Shown: positions 59,542 to 64,000 of the stretch, one piece after another
Layout of the letters: the number at the start of each line of letters is the position of its first letter
How positions within the stretch are numbered: the first letter of the stretch is position 1
NCBI RefSeq assembly: GCF_918741285.1
Contig: NZ_CAKKNC010000008.1
Location: 1 to 64,000, forward strand
Length of the DNA stretch: 64,000 nt
Direction: 5' to 3'
Source: Sphingobium sp. CECT 9361
GTDB lineage: Bacteria; Pseudomonadota; Alphaproteobacteria; Sphingomonadales; Sphingomonadaceae
Position numbers and translations under genes: made by a program
Notes under the pieces: generated by a model
Databases searched by the model: none
What the model was told of the DNA's origin: nothing
Seen by the model: the letters and a program-made list of their open reading frames with translations, nothing else

Positions 59542-60225
59542 TCAGCCTTCCCCGGTGCCAGAAGCGTTCTGCTGCGCGGCCTTCATGGCAGCCAGTTCGG
59601 CGTCGATCTTGTCGTTCGACTTGAGCGCGGCAATTTCTTCTTCCAGCGTCGGCGGTGTGCCGCCCAGGTTCATCGCGTCGGCGCGACCTTCGGCGAAATC
59701 GACACGCTGTTCGAGAATGTCGAAGCGCGCAAAGGCATCCTGCACCTTTTCCCCAGCATACATTTCGCGGACCTTCAGGCGGGTTTCTGCGCTTTCCATG
59801 CGGGTGGCGAGGCTGTTCTGGCGGGCGCGGGCTTCGCGCAACTTGGCCTGCAGTTTGGCGATGTCTTCTTCCGAAGCACGCAGGGCATCGTCGAGCACGA
59901 CGATTTCCGACTTAAGCTGATCGGCCATGTCGACGGCCTTCTGCTTTTCAACCAGAGCGGCCTTGGCGAGATCTTCGCGATCCTTGGACAAGGCAAGCTG
60001 TGCCTTTTCCGTCCAGCTTTCCTGCAGCGCTTCCAGCTTGCTGATGTGGCGACGCATTTCCTTCTGGTCCGCGATGGTGCGGGCTGCGCCGGCGCGGACT
60101 TCGACGAGCGTTTCCTGCATTTCCATGATGATCATGCGGATCATCTTTGCGGGATCTTCTGCCTTGTCGAGCAAGTCGGTGACGTTGGCAGCGATGATGT
60201 CGCGGGTTCGGGAAAAAATGCCCAT
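59542..60225 (-). CDS. pspA: phage shock protein A
   Basis: A 227-residue ESCRT-III-like protein: MGIFSRTRDIIAANVTDLLD (amphipathic membrane helix), KAEDPAKMIRMIIMEMQETL, long coiled coils, and the C-terminal FARFDILEQRVDFAEGRADA. Length and motifs match E. coli PspA (222). It binds stressed inner membranes and represses PspF when free. It lies downstream of the sigma-54 promoter and of a 57-residue secreted peptide gene, and a GC-rich hairpin precedes it. Confidence 0.95.
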   Translation of the reverse strand: MGIFSRTRDIIAANVTDLLDKAEDPAKMIRMIIMEMQETLVEVRAGAARTIADQKEMRRHISKLEALQESWTEKAQLALSKDREDLAKAALVEKQKAVDMADQLKSEIVVLDDALRASEEDIAKLQAKLREARARQNSLATRMESAETRLKVREMYAGEKVQDAFARFDILEQRVDFAEGRADAMNLGGTPPTLEEEIAALKSNDKIDAELAAMKAAQQNASGTGEG

Positions 60226-60257
60226 CGTGATCTACTCCTGATGATTATTCGAAAAGT

Positions 60258-60295
60258 GCCGGGGTGGGTAGGGTGGGGGCGATGCCCACCCCGGC
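60258..60295 (-). other. GC-rich hairpin in the psp mRNA leader of pspA
   Basis: The arms GCCGGGGTGGG (60258-60268) and CCCACCCCGGC (60285-60295) are perfectly complementary, with a 16-nt loop. It lies between the 57-residue gene and pspA. No U-run follows on the minus strand, so it is more likely an mRNA-stabilising or partial attenuating structure than a full terminator. Confidence 0.65.
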
Positions 60296-60311
60296 GGGGT
60301 GTTGGAACCGC

Positions 60312-60485
60312 TTACGCCAGATAGCGGACGGTTCCGGGGGTTTGTTCCGAAGCCAGGCTGTGGACCGCTGCGCCGGTTTCATTGGCGCGGGCGGGGCCGA
60401 CGGCGCTCAGGACCATGGTGGACCCGAACAGGACGGCGCAGATGGCAACGGAAAGGTGCTGGCTGATTTGCTTGATATTGAACAT
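60312..60485 (-). CDS. 57-residue exported peptide, first gene of the psp operon
   Basis: The frame from ATG 60485 to TAA 60312 encodes MFNIKQISQHLSVAICAVLF followed by GSTMVLSAVGPARA, a signal peptide with cleavage predicted after ARA. The mature part is about 23 residues (NETGAAVHSLASEQTP...). AGGGAG lies 8-9 bp upstream of the ATG. It is the first gene after the sigma-54 promoter at 60553-60568, so it should be induced with pspA. The longer frame on this strand (60407-61585) is spurious because it covers pspF backwards. Function unknown. Confidence 0.75.
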   Translation of the reverse strand: MFNIKQISQHLSVAICAVLFGSTMVLSAVGPARANETGAAVHSLASEQTPGTVRYLA

Positions 60486-60552
60486 TGGGGTTCTCCCTGA
60501 AACTTGGCCTTCATGTCGATCCGCCGTTTGTTTGGCGGGTTGCCAATAGTAC

Positions 60553-60568
60553 TGCAGAGGCCGTGCCA
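60553..60568 (-). promoter_or_regulatory. sigma-54 promoter of the psp operon
   Basis: On the minus strand the sequence is TGGCACGGCCTCTGCA, matching the -24/-12 consensus (TGGCAC-N5-TTGCA) with one mismatch and exact spacing. Transcription should begin near 60541 and run into the 57-residue gene and pspA. PspF, encoded divergently at 60671, is the expected activator; its upstream sites should lie between 60570 and 60670. Confidence 0.88.
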
Positions 60569-60670
60569 GTTTTCAGAAATGGCGGATTTCTGCGGAATTT
60601 CACCTGTTGGCACACTCGGTTGGCATATTTCACTTGCGAAACATTGGGATTTTTCGCCATAGTTTAGTGC

Positions 60671-61732
60671 ATGGAGCAAAACACCCAATTCATCGGCCAG
60701 TCCTTCGCGTTTCTCGATTCCGTGGAACAGGCGGAACGGGCAGCGGAACTCAATCGCCCGGTGTTGGTGATTGGGGAGCGAGGCACCGGCAAGGAACTGA
60801 TTGCCGAGCGTCTGCATCGCCTGTCCTTGCGCTGGGGTGAGCCGTTGATTGTCATGAACTGCGCGGCGCTTCCCGAAACGCTGATCGAGGCGGAGCTGTT
60901 CGGGCATGAGGCAGGCGCGTTCACCGGGGCGACGCGGACGCGGCAGGGACGGTTTGAGGAAGCCGATGGCGGCACGCTGTTCCTCGATGAGTTGGGAACG
61001 CTTTCCATGGCGGCGCAGGAGCGCCTTTTGCGCGTCGTCGAATATGGTGAGGTGACGCGCATCGGAGCTTCGCGGCCGATCCGGGTCGACGTGCGGATCG
61101 TGGCGGCGACCAACGAGGATTTGCCTGTCGCCGCGGAGGAGGGACGTTTTCGCGCGGATCTGCTCGACCGGCTGTCGTTCGAAGTCATCACGCTGCCGCC
61201 GCTGCGCGCCCGGGAGGGGGATGTGCGGGTGCTGACCGATCATTTCGGACGGAAGATGGCGGCAGAATTGGGGTGGCCGCAATGGCCCGGCTTCGCGGCG
61301 CCCGCGATGGCGGAGCTGGAGGCTTATCGCTGGCCCGGTAACGTGCGCGAACTGCGCAACGTGGTGGAGCGCGCTGTGTATCGATGGGACGAACCCACAC
61401 GCTCTATCGACCGCATCGTGTTCGATCCCTTCGGATCGCCATGGAGACCGGTGGCGATGCCCAACATATCGCGCCAGTCGGTAAAGAAAGTCGCGCAGGT
61501 ATCGGAGGATGCCCCGACTCCAGAAGCCGCGCCGCAGGTCGCGGCTTATGAAGTGACCGATCTGAAAGCCGCTATGGACGCGCATGAAGTCGCAATTTTG
61601 CAGGGCGCTTTATCGCGTTATCGTTTCAATCAGCGTGCGACGGCCAAGGGGCTGGGCCTGAGTTACGATCAATTGCGGCACTGTTTGAAAAAGCACGGAT
61701 TGCTCGGTGCGCTTGCGAATATCGAAGCCTGA
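60671..61732 (+). CDS. pspF: psp operon transcriptional activator PspF
   Basis: A 353-residue sigma-54-dependent activator consisting of an AAA+ domain and a Fis-type DNA-binding domain, with no N-terminal receiver, as in PspF. Motifs: GERGTGKELIAERLH (Walker A), GAFTGATRTRQGRFEEADGG (sigma-54 contact loop), GTLFLDELG (Walker B), RWPGNVRELRNVVERAVY, and C-terminal ATAKGLGLSYDQLRHCLKKH (helix-turn-helix). It is divergent from the psp operon. PspA binding to its AAA+ domain is the expected control. Confidence 0.94.
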   Translation: MEQNTQFIGQSFAFLDSVEQAERAAELNRPVLVIGERGTGKELIAERLHRLSLRWGEPLIVMNCAALPETLIEAELFGHEAGAFTGATRTRQGRFEEADGGTLFLDELGTLSMAAQERLLRVVEYGEVTRIGASRPIRVDVRIVAATNEDLPVAAEEGRFRADLLDRLSFEVITLPPLRAREGDVRVLTDHFGRKMAAELGWPQWPGFAAPAMAELEAYRWPGNVRELRNVVERAVYRWDEPTRSIDRIVFDPFGSPWRPVAMPNISRQSVKKVAQVSEDAPTPEAAPQVAAYEVTDLKAAMDAHEVAILQGALSRYRFNQRATAKGLGLSYDQLRHCLKKHGLLGALANIEA

Positions 61733-61757
61733 CCGCAGATATTCTTTTCGGCAACTT

Positions 61758-61774
61758 TTGAGAACGATTCTCAA
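61758..61774. promoter_or_regulatory. Fur-box-like palindrome upstream of sodB
   Basis: TTGAGAACGATTCTCAA is a perfect 7-3-7 palindrome, similar in layout and bases to Fur-box half-sites (GAGAA / TTCTC). It is 107 bp upstream of the sodB start and 25 bp downstream of the pspF stop. Fe-dependent control of an Fe-superoxide dismutase by Fur is well known in proteobacteria, which makes the site plausible. Confidence 0.6.
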
Positions 61775-61881
61775 TACTTTATTTCGCTTGAAATACCTTC
61801 CCTCCATACCGATTACCACTGTGGGCCTATCACGTTTTTAGCGTTGGTCGGGTGACATTCAGAAATTCCAAGGAGACTCTT

Positions 61882-62493
61882 ATGGCTTTTGCACTTCCCG
61901 AACTTCCTTATGCCAAGGACGCTTTTGGCGATCTGATTTCTGCCGAAACTTTCGACTATCATCACGGCAAGCATCACAACGCTTACGTGACCAAGGCAAA
62001 CGAACTGGTAGCAGCCGATCCTGCATTGCAGGGCAAGTCGCTGGTCGACCTCATCAAATCGTCGAAGGGCGGATTATTCAATCAGGTCGGTCAAATCTGG
62101 AACCACAGCTTTTACTGGCTGGGCCTCAGCCCGGAAAAGCAGGAGCCGACCGGTGAATTGCTTACGCTCATCAACGATGGCTTCGGCTCGGTCGATGCAT
62201 TGCTCGACAAGCTGAAGGCTGAAGCGGTGGGGCATTTTGCCAGCGGTTGGGCGGCACTCATCCTCAAGGATGGCAAGCTGGCAGTGACGTCCTACCATGA
62301 CGCCGATTGTCCGATCGCACATGGCGATACGCCGTTGTTCATTCTGGATGTGTGGGAACATGCCTATTACATCGATTATCGCAACGCGCGTCCGGACTAT
62401 GCCGGCGCCATTTTGAAGAATGCAGTAAACTGGGAATTCGTTGCTCAGAACCTTGATGGCGAGGGTGCTTCGCGGGCTGATCAGCAAGGTTGA
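61882..62493 (+). CDS. sodB: superoxide dismutase [Fe]
   Basis: A 203-residue enzyme converting superoxide to oxygen and hydrogen peroxide in the cytoplasm. Metal ligands: His27 (SAETFDYHHGKHH), His near 74 (IWNHSFYW), and Asp/His in DVWEHAYYIDY. AELFN-like QVGQIWNH and FASGWAAL favour iron. AAGGAG is 6-7 bp upstream of the ATG at 61882. A strong terminator follows. Expression is probably linked to iron through the palindrome at 61758. Confidence 0.95.
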   Translation: MAFALPELPYAKDAFGDLISAETFDYHHGKHHNAYVTKANELVAADPALQGKSLVDLIKSSKGGLFNQVGQIWNHSFYWLGLSPEKQEPTGELLTLINDGFGSVDALLDKLKAEAVGHFASGWAALILKDGKLAVTSYHDADCPIAHGDTPLFILDVWEHAYYIDYRNARPDYAGAILKNAVNWEFVAQNLDGEGASRADQQG

Positions 62494-62524
62494 TCCAGCT
62501 CCTTACATTTTACGTTTGATGTAA

Positions 62525-62566
62525 AAAGACGCTGCCGTTCATTACGGTGGCGTCTTTACTTTTTTG
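62525..62566 (+). terminator. rho-independent terminator of sodB
   Basis: Stem AAAGACGC-TG-CCGT (62525-62538) / ACGG-TG-GCGTCTTT (62544-62557) with one internal mismatch pair and a 5-nt loop, followed by a T run (62560-62565). It is 31 bp after the sodB stop. Confidence 0.85.
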
Positions 62567-62636
62567 TAATCTATTCAATGCGATGAATTGTCCAGGCCGT
62601 TGTTTCTAAAAACAGGCTTGGGGGGTTGGATAGTTT

Positions 62637-63083
62637 ATGAATATCGCCGAGCTACGAGACCAGCACGACAGCATCATGGCCGTTGCGAATGAGCTTCGCA
62701 TTGCAGTCGGCGATGTTTCCACGCCCAAACCGGTGTCAGCCATACGCTGGCGCTTGGCCCGGCTTTTGCTGGCGCATCTGGCCATAGAGGACGGCCATTT
62801 CTATCCATCCATGCTGTGCCATAGCGACCGCGCGGCTCAGGAAAAAGCGGACCGGTTTCAGAAGGAGATGGGCAAGCTCTCGTCTGCATTCAGCCAATAT
62901 ATGGCTGCATGGACGGATGTGCAGATCGGCAAGGACTGGCCGAAGTTCTGTACGACGACCCAGGACATACTGGCTGCGCTCGAACGGCGGGTGGCGCAGG
63001 AAAACGCGCAGCTTTATCCGCTGGCCCCTCCAGGTTGGAACATTTATTCGGCTGCTCCCCCTTTGCTATGCCCAGCTATCTGA
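62637..63083 (+). CDS. hemerythrin-like domain protein
   Basis: A 148-residue four-helix protein. Likely di-iron ligands: His10 (LRDQHDSIM), His47/Glu51/His54 (LLAHLAIEDGHFYP), Glu and His residues in later helices (RVAQENAQLYP). Helix three lacks the usual His, so the second iron site may be modified. The C-terminal ~20 residues are hydrophobic and unusual. Roles in oxygen or nitric-oxide handling are typical. Next to sodB it may contribute to oxidative or iron stress. Confidence 0.8.
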   Translation: MNIAELRDQHDSIMAVANELRIAVGDVSTPKPVSAIRWRLARLLLAHLAIEDGHFYPSMLCHSDRAAQEKADRFQKEMGKLSSAFSQYMAAWTDVQIGKDWPKFCTTTQDILAALERRVAQENAQLYPLAPPGWNIYSAAPPLLCPAI

Positions 63084-63093
63084 CGATTCCTTG

Positions 63094-63726
63094 CTATCCT
63101 TGGGGCGGAGTAGTCTCGCCGATTTCGTCGCTGTCGACCTTATCACCGACGGACAGTCCGTGCCGCATGAGCATCGGAATATTGGCCGCCGCGAAGAGGA
63201 AAGAGGCTGTTGTGACCCCAAGAGCTTTAAAAAGCAGCCATTGTTCGTCGCTTAACAGTTTCCGTGCTGTTTCATTGGTAACGGCTAAAAAAACGAAAAA
63301 GAAAGCCCAATTACGAGATAACTTGCGCCAGCCCTCTTCAGTTAAACCATCGTAAGCGGCTTGAAGCAGATATTTAAGAAGGGGTTTGCCCCTCAGTAGT
63401 CCTGCGAACAACATCAAAGCAAAAAAACTATATATAATTGTCGGTTTTATTTTGATGAAGGTCATGTCATCAAAATAAATTGTCAGCGAACCAAAAAAAA
63501 GAACAAGAATTGCTGACAACCACAGCATTGGGGAAATTCGGCCTAGTTGCCACTTTGACACGATTACGGCAATGACAATGGCAGCCATGAATATGGCTGT
63601 CCCCATAATGACGCCGAACATTCGATAGCCCAGAAAAAAAACGAGGAGCGGCCCAAAATCCAGTAGTAGGCTAAGCGTGCCGTTATGCGCTGGCTTGGTT
63701 GCCGGAGCGGAATTGTCAGCGGGCAT
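63094..63726 (-). CDS. ispZ: inner membrane-spanning septation protein A (IspZ/YciB)
   Basis: A 210-residue protein with five to six membrane helices: LLLDFGPLLVFFLGYRMFGV, AIFMAAIVIAVIVSKW, LWLSAILVLFFGSLTIYFDD, KIKPTIIYSFFALMLFAGLL, and NWAFFFVFLAVTNETARK. These are the family motifs of YciB/IspZ, which links cell-wall synthesis and septation. In alphaproteobacteria it commonly follows ftsY. The ATG at 63726 lies within the last codons of ftsY (11-bp overlap). Confidence 0.92.
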   Translation of the reverse strand: MPADNSAPATKPAHNGTLSLLLDFGPLLVFFLGYRMFGVIMGTAIFMAAIVIAVIVSKWQLGRISPMLWLSAILVLFFGSLTIYFDDMTFIKIKPTIIYSFFALMLFAGLLRGKPLLKYLLQAAYDGLTEEGWRKLSRNWAFFFVFLAVTNETARKLLSDEQWLLFKALGVTTASFLFAAANIPMLMRHGLSVGDKVDSDEIGETTPPQG

Positions 63727-64000
63727 AAGCGGTTCCTGCGATGGCGCGCGCCATGTCGGCAGCATCGAAGGGGCGCAGGTCTTCGATCTTCTCACCAACG
63801 CCAATGGCGTGAATAGGCAGGCGATATTTCTCTGCAGCGGCAACAAGCACACCGCCGCGGGCGGTGCCATCCAGCTTGGTCATGACCAGGCCGGTGACAG
63901 CCGCGACGTCCTGAAACACTTCGATCTGGCTCAAGGCGTTCTGGCCCGTGGTGGCGTCGAGGACGAGGACGACATCGTGCGGAGACGCAGGATTGATACG
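63716..64000 (-). CDS. ftsY: signal recognition particle receptor FtsY (C-terminal part)
   Basis: The last 94 residues of the NG domain are visible: HDVVLVLDATTGQNALSQIE (G3), VTGLVMTKLDGTARGGVLVA (G4, TKLD), PIHAIGVGEKIEDLRPFD (G5), with the terminal helix AADMARAIAG. FtsY is the GTPase receptor that delivers SRP-ribosome complexes to SecYEG. The gene continues past the right window edge. Its end overlaps the ispZ start, indicating a coupled pair. Confidence 0.93.
   Translation of the reverse strand, partial: RINPASPHDVVLVLDATTGQNALSQIEVFQDVAAVTGLVMTKLDGTARGGVLVAAAEKYRLPIHAIGVGEKIEDLRPFDAADMARAIAGTAYAR

Noticed and set aside
60610..60650. Possible second sigma-54 promoter facing pspF (TGGCACACTCGG..., TGGCATATTTCACTTGC)
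   Set aside because: Spacing between the GG and GC elements is one to two bases too long, and pspF is usually transcribed by sigma-70. It could instead be part of the PspF-binding region.
60407..61585. Minus-strand open frame of 392 codons
   Set aside because: It is the antisense of pspF, which has all family motifs, and overlaps the start of the 57-residue secreted peptide in another frame.
40675..64000. CRISPR array, prophage or anti-phage defence island
   Set aside because: No repeat-spacer pattern and no phage structural, integrase, or known defence genes were found; the S24 repressor and SUKH gene alone are not sufficient.

Overview
The window is a high-GC alphaproteobacterial chromosome segment, most likely from the Sphingomonadales (Sphingobium/Sphingomonas-like). 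This follows from gene content: a UPF0262 protein, the cobA-DUF2849-cysI-DUF934-cysH sulfur block, adjacent ispZ and ftsY, an exosortase-A-associated O-glycosylation ligase and glycosyltransferase, and a psp operon of the sphingomonad type. No rRNA, tRNA or CRISPR array was recognised. The genus is an inference.

Layout. 1-4.9 kb is an accessory zone: one end of an IS3-family element, several AT-richer orphan hypothetical genes, a DUF4262 gene, and a secreted-protein gene split by an in-frame TGA. 4.9-11.4 kb is housekeeping-like: GST, an Hsp70-like ATPase, small stress-type proteins, DUF1810, a RoxA-type ribosomal oxygenase, an RluE-type pseudouridine synthase, an SDR and a small lipoprotein. 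11.5-16.1 kb holds two M28 peptidases flanking EttA. 16.2-19.2 kb is a minus-strand nucleotide and cell-wall run (UPF0262, a GH25-like protein, cytidine deaminase, dCTP deaminase, PPP-type phosphatase). 19.4-22.8 kb holds dnaB, an L,D-transpeptidase, and a BLUF photoreceptor divergent from a DUF5946 gene. 22.9-26.8 kb is the assimilatory sulfate-reduction operon.

26.9-40.3 kb is a catabolic region: AstD, an SDR, an aminoglycoside-phosphotransferase-like kinase with an acyl-CoA dehydrogenase, a GMC oxidoreductase, two sugar-phosphate-isomerase-like TIM barrels, an MDR reductase, two SnoaL/NTF2 proteins, a Rieske oxygenase and two SDRs. Together they look like a pathway for an unidentified cyclic or aromatic substrate that ends in acyl-CoA oxidation. 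40.7-46.9 kb holds an MscS channel and an envelope-glycan cluster tied to the exosortase-A system (acyltransferase, ligase, a 44-residue membrane protein, glycosyltransferase). 46.9-48.8 kb has an S24/LexA-like repressor with symmetric operators and an orphan SMI1/KNR4 protein.

48.9-52.5 kb is a three-gene, probably lipid-modifying operon (desaturase, membrane-SRPBCC fusion, MpaB-type oxygenase) divergent from an ArsR-family repressor, with a near-perfect direct repeat between them. 53.4-57.6 kb holds a CoxE-type VWA protein, a soluble chemoreceptor, a secreted protein and SufE. 57.6-61.7 kb is the phage-shock system: PspF, a sigma-54 promoter, a tiny secreted peptide, PspA, PspB and PspC, then four small membrane proteins, most sharing a PspB-like C-terminal helix. 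61.7-64 kb carries Fe-SOD behind a Fur-box-like palindrome, a hemerythrin-like protein, IspZ and the C-terminus of FtsY.

The least explained systems are the expanded psp operon, the ArsR-linked lipid operon, the Rieske/SnoaL/SDR catabolic cluster, and a GH25-like protein that lacks the family's catalytic acids.
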